Shown: positions 34,575 through 42,816, counted from the first letter of the stretch. The stretch: 64,000 bases of DNA from Salinibacterium amurskyense (GCF_002797685.1 NZ_PGFH01000003.1:1-64000), one strand, 5' to 3'. Numbers and translations are program-made. The notes: generated by a model from the letters alone, not told the origin.

Positions 34575-35461
34575 GCGCTGGCCTCGAATTCCTTGGTCTC
34601 GGTGCGGGTGAGTTGGATGATGAGCTGCTGCAACGACACCGGTGACAGTTCCAGCCCGGCAGAGTGCGCGTCGCGGCGCTCGCTTTCGCTGAGCCCGGCA
34701 ACGGTCACGGAGCTGAGCCCGCCGATGCCGTCGCGGTGCAACACTTCGCGGTTGCCGATAAACGTCTCGACGGCGGTCTTCATGCCGACAACGTTGGTCG
34801 CGCGATTGCGGAGAGTTTCGGCATCCTCGTTGATGAGGAGCTTGCCTTCGTCGATCACAAGAACGTGTTCGAGCAGGTTGCTGACCTCGTCGATGAGGTG
34901 AGTGGAGAGGATCACGGTGCGCGGGTGGGCGGCGTAGTCCTCCAGAAGTCGGTCGTAGAAGATTTGGCGAGCCACGGCATCCAACCCCAGGTAGGGCTCA
35001 TCGAAGAAGGTGAGCGGTGCGCGTGAGGCGAGGCCGACGATGACGCCGATGGAGGAGAGCTGGCCGCGCGAGAGCTTCTTGATGCGGCGGTCGACGGGGA
35101 GACGGAAGTCGGCGATGAGGCGATCGGCGAAGTCTTGGTCCCAGTTGGCGAAGAACCAGGGCGCGGTCTTGAAAACGTCTTTGGGGCGGAAGTCTTCGGG
35201 GTAGCGCTGGCTCTCTTTGATGAAGCAGGTATTCTGCAGAACCTTGGCGTTCTCGACCGGAGTCTGTCCGAACAGCGAGATGGTGCCGCTGGAGGCGAAT
35301 TCTTGGCCGGTGAGCAACTGCATGAGCGTGGTCTTGCCGGCACCGTTGCGCCCGAGCAGGCCGTAGATCTTGTTCTCTTCGACCGTGAAGCTCACGTCGT
35401 TGACGGCGTTCACTTTGCCGAAGTTCTTGCTGAGGTTAGTTACCTCGATGGTGGAGGTCAT
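34571..35461 (-). CDS. ABC transporter ATP-binding protein
   Basis: A 296-residue ATPase. Seen: Walker A GRNGAGKTTL (about 36-45), a degenerate signature LSRGQLSS (about 129-136) where most ABC proteins have LSGGQ, Walker B LTFFDEPYLGLD (about 150-161) and H-loop LSTHLIDE (about 184-191). The C-terminal 80 residues are unlike standard ABC domains. It overlaps both neighbours by 4 bases, so all three genes are translated together. The partner membrane protein is the next gene. Confidence 0.92.
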   Translation of the reverse strand: MTSTIEVTNLSKNFGKVNAVNDVSFTVEENKIYGLLGRNGAGKTTLMQLLTGQEFASSGTISLFGQTPVENAKVLQNTCFIKESQRYPEDFRPKDVFKTAPWFFANWDQDFADRLIADFRLPVDRRIKKLSRGQLSSIGVIVGLASRAPLTFFDEPYLGLDAVARQIFYDRLLEDYAAHPRTVILSTHLIDEVSNLLEHVLVIDEGKLLINEDAETLRNRATNVVGMKTAVETFIGNREVLHRDGIGGLSSVTVAGLSESERRDAHSAGLELSPVSLQQLIIQLTRTETKEFEASA

Positions 35462-35817
35462 GAGTTATTCGCCTCCTTGGCGATCATCTGGGTGAGTTGG
35501 GCGGAGTCGATGCCGAGCTTTTCTGCTTCGGCCAAGAGAGGGCGAACGTACTCGCTGCTGAAGCTGTCGCGGCGGGCACCTTTGAGTTGTTCTTGAGCGC
35601 CGGTGGCGACGAACATTCCGATTCCTCGTTTCTTGTAGAGAATTCCTGCATCGACGAGCACGTTGACGCCTTTGAGGGCGGTCGCGGGGTTGATGCGGTA
35701 GAAGGCTGCGAACTCGTTGATCGAGGGAGCCTGGCCTTCTTCGGGCAGTGCGCCGGAGATGATGTCGTTCTCAATGTTCTCGGCGACCTGCGCGAAGAGG
35801 GGGCGAGAGTCATCCAT
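35458..35817 (-). CDS. GntR family regulator, YtrA type
   Basis: A 119-residue short GntR regulator: a winged helix (about 5-75, with FAQVAENIENDIISGALPEEGQ and a FYRINPATALKGVNVLV recognition helix region) and only a short C-terminal extension, as in the YtrA subgroup that controls ABC operons. It starts at ATG 35817 with the perfect ribosome site AAGGAGG and overlaps the ATPase gene. The large palindrome at 35879-35906 is its probable operator, so it should repress its own operon. Confidence 0.9.
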   Translation of the reverse strand: MDDSRPLFAQVAENIENDIISGALPEEGQAPSINEFAAFYRINPATALKGVNVLVDAGILYKKRGIGMFVATGAQEQLKGARRDSFSSEYVRPLLAEAEKLGIDSAQLTQMIAKEANNS

Positions 35818-35878
35818 GTGAGCCTCCTTTCTGAGTGCGGGTGGTGATCTAGCGGTGCTGCGCTGCTGCGGCGGCTAG

Positions 35879-35906
35879 TTGGTTAGTTGGTGATGTAACT
35901 AACCAA
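35879..35906. promoter_or_regulatory. Operator palindrome of GntR-ABC operon
   Basis: Perfect 10-base inverted repeat TTGGTTAGTT-N8-AACTAACCAA. GTTAGT-type half-sites fit YtrA-type GntR regulators. It lies 62 bases before the gntR start and 30 bases before the -10 of the divergent amidase, so it could affect both. Confidence 0.82.
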
Positions 35907-35935
35907 CCAGCATGGCGGGTCGTTGTCAACCCCCT

Positions 35936-35941
35936 TAGGCT
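35936..35941 (+). promoter_or_regulatory. -10 element for leaderless amidase
   Basis: TAGGCT ends 6 bases before GTG 35948; no Shine-Dalgarno is present. Confidence 0.5.
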
Positions 35942-35947
35942 GAATTC

Positions 35948-37363
35948 GTGTCAGAACTTCATCGCCTCACCGCCCTTGAGCAGCTCCATCTCGTGCGATC
36001 GGGCGAGCTGAAGCCCAGCGAACTCGTGGAGTGCTACCTCGATCGCATCGAACGCCTCAACCCTGAGCTGGGTGCGTTTACGGTCGTGACTGCTGATGCT
36101 GCGCGCCAGCGTGCTGCGGAGCTAGAAGCCTCTGGCTCCCGCGCCTCCGCTCTCTGGGGGCTTGCTTCGGGCGAGAAAGACTTGTGGGCCCGCGCCGGAG
36201 TGCGCACCGCCTACGGATCGCGCGCCTTCGCCGACTTCGTGCCCGAGGAGTCGGATGAGATCGCCGACGTTCTCGATGCTGCCGGCGCGATCAGCCTCGG
36301 CAAAACAGCGACTCCCGAATTCGGCCTCCCCGCCTACACCGAACCGCTCTCGGATGCCCCGGCCGTGAACCCCTGGAACACCTCGCTGGGCTCCGGCGGC
36401 AGCAGCGGGGGAGCGGCGGTCGCCGTTTCCGCGGGGCTCTTGCCGTTCGCGCCCGGCTCGGACGGTGGTGGCTCGATTCGCATTCCCGCCGCCGCGACCG
36501 GACTCGTCGGCCTCAAGCCTTCGCGTGGTCGCGTACCCGCGGGCAGCGGCTTCGGCAGCCTCGGCCAGCTTCCCGTTACCGGGCCTCTCGCTCGCACGGT
36601 GGCGGATGCCGCGTTACTCCTCGATGGCATTGCCGGCCCTTCGCCGTTCTCGGTCGGCCCGCCCACGTGGGACGGCGGCGCCTTCCTCAACGCCGCGATC
36701 CGCGGTGAGGGCACCTTCAGCATTGGCGTCATGACAACCTCGCCGTGGGATGACACCTACGAGATCAGCGTCTCGCCCGAAGCTCAGGATGCTCTCACCC
36801 TCGCTCGCACCGCGCTCGACCAGCTCGGCCACGGCAGCGAAAACTTCGCGCTCGACCCCTCACCCGAATACGCCGAAGCCTTCACGGTGCTGTGGCAAGC
36901 GGGAGCCGCCGGAATCCCGCTCGATGGCGATCAACTTGAGCTCGTGGAACCCCTCACGAAATGGCTTATCGAAAGCGGACGTCGGATGAGCGCGTGCGAC
37001 GTGGGCGTCGCCATCGCGACGCTGTCTCGGTTTGAGCGCAGCGTCATCCGTCAGTTCTCGACATACGACGCTGTGCTGACGCCGGCAATGGCGATGACCC
37101 CACGCCCGCTCGGCTGGTTTCATGCCGAGGATGCCTTCGAGAACTTTGCGAAGCAAGTGCAATACACGCCGTGGACAAGCTTCGTCAACGTCTCAGGCCT
37201 GCCCGCGATCAGCCTCCCCGTGCACGAAACCGCGGAAGGACTGCCGATGGGCGTGCAACTCATTGGCCGCCCCGGTCGGGAGGATGTGTTGCTCGCGATT
37301 GGTGCGCAGCTCGAGCGCGGCTTCCAGTGGGGCTCGCGGCATCCGGCGGCGTTTGGGGCTTAG
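35948..37363 (+). CDS. Amidase signature family protein
   Basis: A 471-residue amidase-signature hydrolase. The catalytic triad can be placed: Lys in SGEKDLWA (about K77), the cis-Ser in GSGGSSGGA (about 152) and the Ser nucleophile in DGGGSIRIPA (about S176). The family includes GatA and many amide hydrolases; GatB and GatC are not next to it, and the sequence reads as a stand-alone amidase rather than GatA. The substrate is unknown. GTG 35948 lies 6 bases after TAGGCT. Confidence 0.9.
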   Translation: MSELHRLTALEQLHLVRSGELKPSELVECYLDRIERLNPELGAFTVVTADAARQRAAELEASGSRASALWGLASGEKDLWARAGVRTAYGSRAFADFVPEESDEIADVLDAAGAISLGKTATPEFGLPAYTEPLSDAPAVNPWNTSLGSGGSSGGAAVAVSAGLLPFAPGSDGGGSIRIPAAATGLVGLKPSRGRVPAGSGFGSLGQLPVTGPLARTVADAALLLDGIAGPSPFSVGPPTWDGGAFLNAAIRGEGTFSIGVMTTSPWDDTYEISVSPEAQDALTLARTALDQLGHGSENFALDPSPEYAEAFTVLWQAGAAGIPLDGDQLELVEPLTKWLIESGRRMSACDVGVAIATLSRFERSVIRQFSTYDAVLTPAMAMTPRPLGWFHAEDAFENFAKQVQYTPWTSFVNVSGLPAISLPVHETAEGLPMGVQLIGRPGREDVLLAIGAQLERGFQWGSRHPAAFGA

Positions 37364-37365
37364 CG

Positions 37366-38427
37366 CTACTGGTTCGCTTTCCAGCTCTCGTCTTGATCAG
37401 GAGCGAAGTGCACACCCAGCTCGCGTGCCAGTGCTCGCATTTGCTGAGCGAGCACGCGCCATTCTTTCTTGGTGATCTCACCGATCTCGAACCCGACTCC
37501 GCGCACTGCGCCGTCGGCAACGAAGACGGTCGCACCTGCCACTGAGCCGAGGGCAAGATCAGCGTGCCCGGCAGGAAGCCACACGGCGGGATCGGTGATA
37601 GTGCCGCCGCCACCCAAGCTCGCATCCATCTCTAGGAGAGCGTGATGCACGACCGCAGAGTCCAACGGTTGACCGGCGGCAAGATCGTCGGGGTCATAGT
37701 CGCGGGGCGCGACCATGAACTCGTCTTCTTCCAGCTGCGCAACGGCCGGAGTCGACTCGTCGGGGGCGACCCTGGGCTCAGACACAAACTCGGGAGGATT
37801 GCGCAACGAATCGAAGTCACTGAGCGGACGCTCGACCAGTGGGGCAAGGATTGAGGGTCCGCGGGGGTCCCCCTTTGCTAGGGCGTGCCAATCGTCGAAT
37901 TCGGTTGAGAACCAGGCATTGAACTGGTGGATATCGGAGTTCCTGCTATTGGTGCCGGCTCTTGCGGCCCACCTTCGCAAATCTGCAAAGAGTGGCTCGC
38001 TACCGGACTGAGAGCGAAATGCCAGCTCGTTGTAGTCGACATGATCTTTGCCTTCAGCGCTGGCAAGACAGAGACGTGTCGATGCATCCAGCCGGTGTAA
38101 GACCTCGAAAATGTAGCTCGGCCACGCCTGCACGATGTACTGGGTGCGCCGGAATTGGAGCTCGGGGACAAAGCCAAATCCGATCGACTGGTCCGTTCGC
38201 CACTCGGCGGGGACCGCCTCCGCTACCTCAGTGCTAATGAACGATTGGGTCCACTCCCACAGGGTCCCCACACTCGCCCAAGACGCATCCATCTCGTCGA
38301 TGGGGCCATCGCTGGCGGCCATCCAATGCGCTAATTCGGTGAGCCGAAACTCTCGCGTATTCTCCGCGTGCGCCAAGTGGCGATTCGCTTGCTCGCGACT
38401 CAAGTCGGACGGGCGGAGGTGCATCAT
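37366..38427 (-). CDS. Hypothetical protein
   Basis: I do not recognise this family. The frame codes for about 353 residues from ATG 38427 (MMHLRPSDLSREQANRHL...); GTG 38478 would add 17 residues and overlap the upstream gene by 26 bases. There is no signal peptide, no membrane helix and no enzyme motif I can name. It is Trp- and acidic-rich, with ELAHWMAASDGPIDEMDASWASVGTLWEW at about 30-58 and a C-terminal domain after about 270. It follows two small membrane-protein genes in the same direction and converges with the amidase. Confidence 0.7.
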   Translation of the reverse strand: MMHLRPSDLSREQANRHLAHAENTREFRLTELAHWMAASDGPIDEMDASWASVGTLWEWTQSFISTEVAEAVPAEWRTDQSIGFGFVPELQFRRTQYIVQAWPSYIFEVLHRLDASTRLCLASAEGKDHVDYNELAFRSQSGSEPLFADLRRWAARAGTNSRNSDIHQFNAWFSTEFDDWHALAKGDPRGPSILAPLVERPLSDFDSLRNPPEFVSEPRVAPDESTPAVAQLEEDEFMVAPRDYDPDDLAAGQPLDSAVVHHALLEMDASLGGGGTITDPAVWLPAGHADLALGSVAGATVFVADGAVRGVGFEIGEITKKEWRVLAQQMRALARELGVHFAPDQDESWKANQ

Positions 38428-38452
38428 GTGAGGTGCCAATCGATGAGGGGGA

Positions 38453-38878
38453 TCATGCTCGAGTCCTGTGAGGTTCACGGTTCCGGGGGTTCGTGGTCGT
38501 GACGCTCGCAACCCAAAAGCTCGCAGCGGCCAGGAAGCTGGCTGGCACTCCGAGCCACCACGCAGTACCGAGATCCTTTTCGACAATGACGTAGTCAGGC
38601 TCGTCGGATGGTGCCTCGGCGTAGAACGAGCACTCAAGCGCGAGCGGCAGAACTGTAACCCGCGATTTGGTCTGCACGACATATTCCGAGGCGCTCAAAC
38701 TCGCGGGAACATAATCAGCGCAGGACGACTGGCTGTTTCTCTCCGCCAAGCTCGCGTACGCAGAGAGCGAGCCAATCCAGAGGAGTCCCAGTGCTGCCAA
38801 AGAGATCGTAACTGAGCGCAGGACCTGTGGGCGTTGATTCGGCACTGCGTCACGTGCGCGGATTAGCGAAGAGTGCAC
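38453..38878 (-). CDS. Hypothetical small membrane protein
   Basis: About 141 residues from GTG 38878, which lies 1 base after the stop of the upstream gene. It has a hydrophobic helix near residues 20-40, an exposed middle part with two Cys (SSCADYVP, LECSFYAE) that could form a disulfide outside the cell, and a second helix near 110-130. No family is recognised. It sits between a two-helix membrane gene and the unknown soluble gene; the tight spacing suggests one transcript. The start is uncertain. Confidence 0.62.
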   Translation of the reverse strand: MHSSLIRARDAVPNQRPQVLRSVTISLAALGLLWIGSLSAYASLAERNSQSSCADYVPASLSASEYVVQTKSRVTVLPLALECSFYAEAPSDEPDYVIVEKDLGTAWWLGVPASFLAAASFWVASVTTTNPRNREPHRTRA

Positions 38879-38879
38879 T

Positions 38880-39128
38880 TCAGCTGCGCGACCACGATCG
38901 TGGCAGGTAAGCCCACACAATCTGCGCAGCGATCAGAACCACGATCAGAAGTGCGCTGGCGGCCATTAGCCAGATCGACCAGTACCAGATTGTGGACATC
39001 CATTCAGCCGCGGTATTGCTCCAGTCGTGTCCTTGCGTGCGCGCGACCGAAGTGAATCCGAGGATGCCGAGATAGAGCGCAAGGCTGATCCCCAAACCCC
39101 AAAATGCGCCGATTGTTGCTCGCTTCAT
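38880..39128 (-). CDS. Hypothetical two-helix membrane protein
   Basis: An 82-residue protein from ATG 39128 (MKRATIGAFWGLG...), with two hydrophobic segments (about 8-25 and 45-70) and a short Arg/Ser tail. A longer frame to 39227 exists but has lower quality codons and overlaps nothing known. The stop is 1 base from the next gene's GTG, consistent with translational coupling. No family is recognised. Confidence 0.55.
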   Translation of the reverse strand: MKRATIGAFWGLGISLALYLGILGFTSVARTQGHDWSNTAAEWMSTIWYWSIWLMAASALLIVVLIAAQIVWAYLPRSWSRS

Positions 39129-39294
39129 GGAGCCAGCGTACGTTCCGAACCTCCTATGAACAAGATGAATTCTCACAAACACGTGTAGCAGCGCGACGGA
39201 ACTGAAGCCGGAGTATGCGACTTTCATTACCCCAGGACGTCCAGATAGGCCGCCGACGTTCGCTGCTTGGAGTCCGCCGAGAGCGCTTCGTTAT

Positions 39295-39313
39295 TTAGGT
39301 AAGGCATGCCTAT
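39295..39313 (+). promoter_or_regulatory. DtxR/IdeR-type iron box upstream of stand-alone SIP gene
   Basis: TTAGGTAAGGCATGCCTAT agrees with the DtxR consensus TWAGGTTAGSCTAACCTWA at 14 of 19 positions and is a partial palindrome (AGGCATGCCT core). It overlaps the -10 element at 39311, so bound repressor would block transcription. Confidence 0.75.
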
Positions 39314-39316
39314 ACT
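39311..39316 (+). promoter_or_regulatory. -10 element for leaderless SIP-domain gene
   Basis: TATACT ends 7 bases before ATG 39324, within the iron box; the message is probably leaderless. Confidence 0.65.
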
Positions 39317-39323
39317 GGGATCA

Positions 39324-39677
39324 ATGTTTCCCGAACTCTTCACCCCGCAGATCGCCTGGAATCCCCAGTCGGCTGACCGCGTGCTGCTCGCGGGAGACGA
39401 GACCTCGATCGACGCCATCTCGATGATCCTCGCGACGTTGCCGGCCCGTTCACGTGGCCAAGTGTTCATCGAAGTTGACTCGGCTGACGACATCCAGCCG
39501 CTATCGGCTCCCGGCCGTTTCAGCGTGTGCTGGCTGCTGCGCGAACGCGGCCAAAGCGTTGCCCGTTCGGTCGACGCGTGGCTCAGCGAAATGCTGCCGG
39601 TGAGCGCATTCGGTGAGAGCACCGTCTACGCCTGGGTTGCCCATCAGGGCCCCGCGCGCCTGCTCAGCTCGAACTAG
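39324..39677 (+). CDS. Stand-alone SIP C-terminal domain protein
   Basis: A 117-residue protein matching only the C-terminal nucleotide-binding half of siderophore-interacting proteins: LLAGDETSIDAISMILATLP (about 21-40), QVFIEVDSADDIQPL (about 52-66), WLLRE and a final YAWVAHQGPA. The FAD-binding half is absent. ATG 39324 lies 7 bases after TATACT, inside an iron box, so iron limitation should induce it. It could work with the full SIP at 4901 or with another flavin partner (inference). Confidence 0.82.
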   Translation: MFPELFTPQIAWNPQSADRVLLAGDETSIDAISMILATLPARSRGQVFIEVDSADDIQPLSAPGRFSVCWLLRERGQSVARSVDAWLSEMLPVSAFGESTVYAWVAHQGPARLLSSN

Positions 39678-39698
39678 TTCGAACCCAGCATCCGCGCT

Positions 39699-40163
39699 CT
39701 ATTCCTTCACAGGTTTCGGCGCACGCGTTGATTTCGCGCGCACATAGCCACCCAACTCCAGCCCCGCCTCAATCTCAAAACGGTTCGTCAGCGGGTTTTG
39801 CCCGGCCAGCAGATACAGCGGAATAAACCACAGCCCATACTTGCGCCACTGCTCGCGGTGCACAGCCTCATGTGCGAGCACGTTATCGCTCGCGTTGTCG
39901 CAGGTCAGATACACGGCGCCAATCGTGGTGCCGCCGCGACCAAAGGCCCAGCGAGGCACGTGCTCGGCAACGATAACGCCGCCCCGAGAACGCACCCGCA
40001 AACCGCTCAGCACGCCACCCCACAGCAGCCCGGATGCCGTAGCAAACCAGTAACCGGGTCGCGTAACGACGGGGTGCAGCAGCACTCGCTGAGCACGCGG
40101 ATTGTGTTCGGCGCGCGCCAGAGCGTGCCCGAGCCGCGTGCCCAGCGTTAGTGCTCGGCTCAC
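39699..40163 (-). CDS. HEXXH-containing protein of unknown function
   Basis: A 154-residue protein with one hydrophobic segment (about 38-54) and a zinc-metallopeptidase-like HEAVH motif (98-102, in LAHEAVHREQWRKYG), followed by a second hydrophobic stretch and NRFEIEAGLE, which could give a third ligand. Similar actinobacterial proteins are often labelled Fe-S oxidoreductase, which the sequence does not support. GTG 40163 overlaps the upstream stop (GTGA). Protease activity is not shown. Confidence 0.7.
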   Translation of the reverse strand: MSRALTLGTRLGHALARAEHNPRAQRVLLHPVVTRPGYWFATASGLLWGGVLSGLRVRSRGGVIVAEHVPRWAFGRGGTTIGAVYLTCDNASDNVLAHEAVHREQWRKYGLWFIPLYLLAGQNPLTNRFEIEAGLELGGYVRAKSTRAPKPVKE

Positions 40164-41572
40164 GGACGCCCGATGGTTTCGAGCAGTCGCAGCCACACCT
40201 CACTGATCGTGGGGTACGAGGGAACCGCGTGCCACAGGCGCGCGATGGGAACCTCGCCCACGATGGCGATGGTGGCCGAGTGCAGCAACTCCGCAACATC
40301 CTGCCCCACAAAAGTAGCGCCGATAATGACTTGACGTTCGCGATCAATCACGAGTCGCGCCTGGCCTTCGTAGCCGTCGGCCTGCAGGCTCGCGCCGGCA
40401 ACCCAGCCAATGTTGTAGTCGACCACCTGAGCGTCAATTCCCTGCTTCTCGGCGTCGTGAGACATGACTCCGACCGAAGCGACTTCGGGATCGCTAAACG
40501 TGACTTGCGGCACAGCGCCGTGGTCGGCGGTCGCAACGTGCGCACCCCAGGGGGCGTCATCCACGGTTTCGCCCTTAGCGCGGGCAGCAATCACGTCACC
40601 CGCAGCACGCGCTTGGTACTTGCCCTGATGGGTGAGCAGCGCGCGGTGGTTGACGTCGCCAACGGCGTAGAGCCAGTCGGTGTCGGGCACGAGCATGGTG
40701 TCATCCACCCGGATCCAGTCGCCCGGAGTGAGACCCACGGTCTCGAGCCCAATGTCGTTCGTGCGAGCGGCGCGACCGGTAGCAATCAAAATTTCGGATG
40801 CCGTGAAGCTGCCTTCCGGAGTCTCAATCACGACGCCGTCAGCGGTGCGCTCCACGCGCGTGGGCGAGGTTCGCACGATGGTGACGCCGCGCTCCTTGAG
40901 CGCCTTCTCCACCATCTCGCCGGCGAAGTCTTCTTGACCGTTGAGGAGTCCGCTGCGTGCAAACAGAGTCACCTCGGCACCGAGGTCGAGGTAGGCAGTG
41001 GCCATCTCGACGCCCACAACGCCGCCGCCGATGATGGCGAATGATTCGGGAACAACTTTCACGGAGGTCGCTTCACGCGGGGTCCACGGCTTCGCGTCGA
41101 TCAGCCCGGGAATGTTGGGAAGCTTCGGATCGGAGCCCGTCGCGACGACAACAGCGTGGTTCGCGGTGAGGGTCGTGACGGTTCCGTCGTCAGCAGTGAC
41201 GGTGACCTTCTTCTCTCCGGCGAGCCGAGCGTGACCGCGCTCAAGCCCGATTCCCGCTTTCTTTACCCACTTCACTTGACCCGCGTCATCCCAGTTGCTC
41301 GTGAAGCTGTTGCGGCGGGCGAGGAGCGCTTCGACGTTGATGCCACCCGTGACAGCTTCGGCAGCACCGGGAAGCTTCTCGACCGCCCGCAAAGCGAGAC
41401 CGCTGCGGATGAGAGCCTTCGACGGCATGCACGCCCAGTACGAGCACTCACCACCCACGAGTTCGCTCTCGACAAGCACCACGCTCAGTCCGCCCTGAAC
41501 AGCGCGATCTGCCACGTTCTCACCAACCGCTCCGGCTCCGATGACAATGACGTCCCAGTTGTTCTCGGTCAT
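40160..41572 (-). CDS. FAD-dependent pyridine nucleotide-disulfide oxidoreductase
   Basis: A 470-residue class-I disulfide oxidoreductase. Seen: FAD site VIGAGAVGENVA (about 10-21), the redox pair C43/C48 in GGECSYWACMPSK, NAD site IGGGVVGVEMA, the second FAD motif YAVGDVNHRALLTH and the C-terminal HAVPSYPTISE that supplies the active-site His. It is not next to the 2-oxoglutarate or pyruvate complex genes, so it may be a lipoamide dehydrogenase or another disulfide reductase; mercuric reductase is unlikely because a terminal Cys pair is lacking. Confidence 0.9.
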   Translation of the reverse strand: MTENNWDVIVIGAGAVGENVADRAVQGGLSVVLVESELVGGECSYWACMPSKALIRSGLALRAVEKLPGAAEAVTGGINVEALLARRNSFTSNWDDAGQVKWVKKAGIGLERGHARLAGEKKVTVTADDGTVTTLTANHAVVVATGSDPKLPNIPGLIDAKPWTPREATSVKVVPESFAIIGGGVVGVEMATAYLDLGAEVTLFARSGLLNGQEDFAGEMVEKALKERGVTIVRTSPTRVERTADGVVIETPEGSFTASEILIATGRAARTNDIGLETVGLTPGDWIRVDDTMLVPDTDWLYAVGDVNHRALLTHQGKYQARAAGDVIAARAKGETVDDAPWGAHVATADHGAVPQVTFSDPEVASVGVMSHDAEKQGIDAQVVDYNIGWVAGASLQADGYEGQARLVIDRERQVIIGATFVGQDVAELLHSATIAIVGEVPIARLWHAVPSYPTISEVWLRLLETIGRP

Positions 41573-41613
41573 GAGTGAACTCCTTCGCGTTGGTGGTGCG
41601 GATGCTGCTTCTG

Positions 41614-42414
41614 CTACCTGCCGATGAACTCGGCGATCGTGCGGGTCATAAAAGCTTCCATGCCAATTCTGGCATCTTTACTCTGAGCAACGGCTACGAG
41701 CGCGGGCTGAAGGCCAGCCTCGGCGGCGGCATCGCCCTCGCGAATCGCGAGGTTGGCGTTGGCGAGCGCCGCCTGAACCGCGAGGGGAGCTTGGGCCGCA
41801 ACGCGGTGCGCCAGCTCGAGGCCGCGCGCATACTGCTCGCCGTGGGGCACAACTTCTTGCACCATCCCGATGCGGTGAGCTTCGGCGGCGTCGAAGCTGT
41901 CGCCGGTGAGAATCCAGCGCATCGCGTTCGACCAACCAACTTGGCGCGGGAAGCGAATGGTGGCCCCGCCGAAGGGCAGGATGCCGCGCGATACTTCAAC
42001 CTGACCGAACACGGTCGAATCAGCGGCGACGGCGATGTCGCTTGCGAGCAGCAGCTCGATGCCGAGCGTGAGGCAGGTGCCCTGCACCGCAATCACGACG
42101 GGCTTCGAGAGCTTTTCGCCCGAAACTTGCCAGGGGTTGATGCCGCCCTCGGGAACCATGTCGAGCCCGTCCGCGCCGATGCGGGGGCCGATGTCAGCGA
42201 GGTCGAGGCCGCCCGTGAAGTGGTCGCCGTGGGCGAAAACGAAGCCGGCACGCAGCTCGGGATCGCGCTCAAGCTCGCCATACGCCAGTGCAAGCTGCTG
42301 CAACATATCCATGTCGGCGGCGTTGCGCTTATCGGTGCGGTTGAGGCCGATGAGCAAGACGTGGCCGTCTCGCTCCACAGTGATCTTGGGGGTGCTCGAG
42401 TTGGAGTCAGTCAT
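41614..42414 (-). CDS. Crotonase/enoyl-CoA hydratase family protein
   Basis: A 266-residue crotonase-fold protein. Seen: LIGLNRTDKRNAADMDMLQQL (about 17-37, the family start), AGFVFAHGDHFTGGLDLADIG (about 58-78, the oxyanion loop) and QGTCLTLGIELLLASDIAVAA (about 109-129). The Glu typical of hydratases is not clearly in place, so the reaction could be isomerase, hydratase or hydrolase. TAGTCT lies 6 bases before ATG 42414, so the message is probably leaderless. Confidence 0.88.
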   Translation of the reverse strand: MTDSNSSTPKITVERDGHVLLIGLNRTDKRNAADMDMLQQLALAYGELERDPELRAGFVFAHGDHFTGGLDLADIGPRIGADGLDMVPEGGINPWQVSGEKLSKPVVIAVQGTCLTLGIELLLASDIAVAADSTVFGQVEVSRGILPFGGATIRFPRQVGWSNAMRWILTGDSFDAAEAHRIGMVQEVVPHGEQYARGLELAHRVAAQAPLAVQAALANANLAIREGDAAAEAGLQPALVAVAQSKDARIGMEAFMTRTIAEFIGR

Positions 42415-42420
42415 AGCCCC

Positions 42421-42426
42421 AGACTA
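42421..42426 (-). promoter_or_regulatory. -10 element for crotonase-family gene
   Basis: TAGTCT on the minus strand, 6 bases before ATG 42414. Confidence 0.45.
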
Positions 42427-42498
42427 CGACTGCGCGGCGGCCATCGGTCGGGATGCTGGCGATAAGCTCATACCCACACCAACTTTTCGGAGGCTCCT

Positions 42499-42816
42499 GT
42501 GTTGCGATCCGCAATTCTCGTTTGTGCTGTTGCGACGGCGGCTCTTCTCAGCGGCTGCAGCAGCGAACCGCCCGTCGAGGTTTCCGCGAGCTCTATCGCC
42601 GCGACGGCAGTCTCCGCGCTCGAACAGGCCACGGGCGAATCACCCGAAATGGACTGCGGCGACGAGACCGTGGAGCTCAAGAACAACACCACGCTCGAGT
42701 GCGTTCTCACCGACACCACCCTCAACGAAGAGTTCGACAGCGAAGTGACGATCACGGATGTCGACGGGGCGAGCTACTCGGTTTCAGTCGACGTCGCTGA
42801 AGAACCGCGCGAATAG
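42499..42816 (+). CDS. DUF4333 lipoprotein
   Basis: A 105-residue lipoprotein: a hydrophobic signal followed by lipobox LLSGC (about 16-20), then one DUF4333-like domain with a Cys pair (MDCGDE, LECVLTD) and an acidic tail. DUF4333 proteins are exported in actinobacteria with unknown role. GTG 42499 has the ribosome site GGAGG. Its last 43 bases overlap the end of the convergent arginase-like gene. Confidence 0.82.
   Translation: MLRSAILVCAVATAALLSGCSSEPPVEVSASSIAATAVSALEQATGESPEMDCGDETVELKNNTTLECVLTDTTLNEEFDSEVTITDVDGASYSVSVDVAEEPRE

Noticed and set aside
38478-38682. Upstream extension of the unknown gene at 37366
   Set aside because: The extra residues are Arg/Ser-rich and overlap the neighbouring gene; ATG 38427 or GTG 38478 is more likely.
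39227-39622. Minus-strand frame antisense to the stand-alone SIP gene
   Set aside because: The sense strand has clear SIP motifs and an iron box with a -10; the antisense frame has none.
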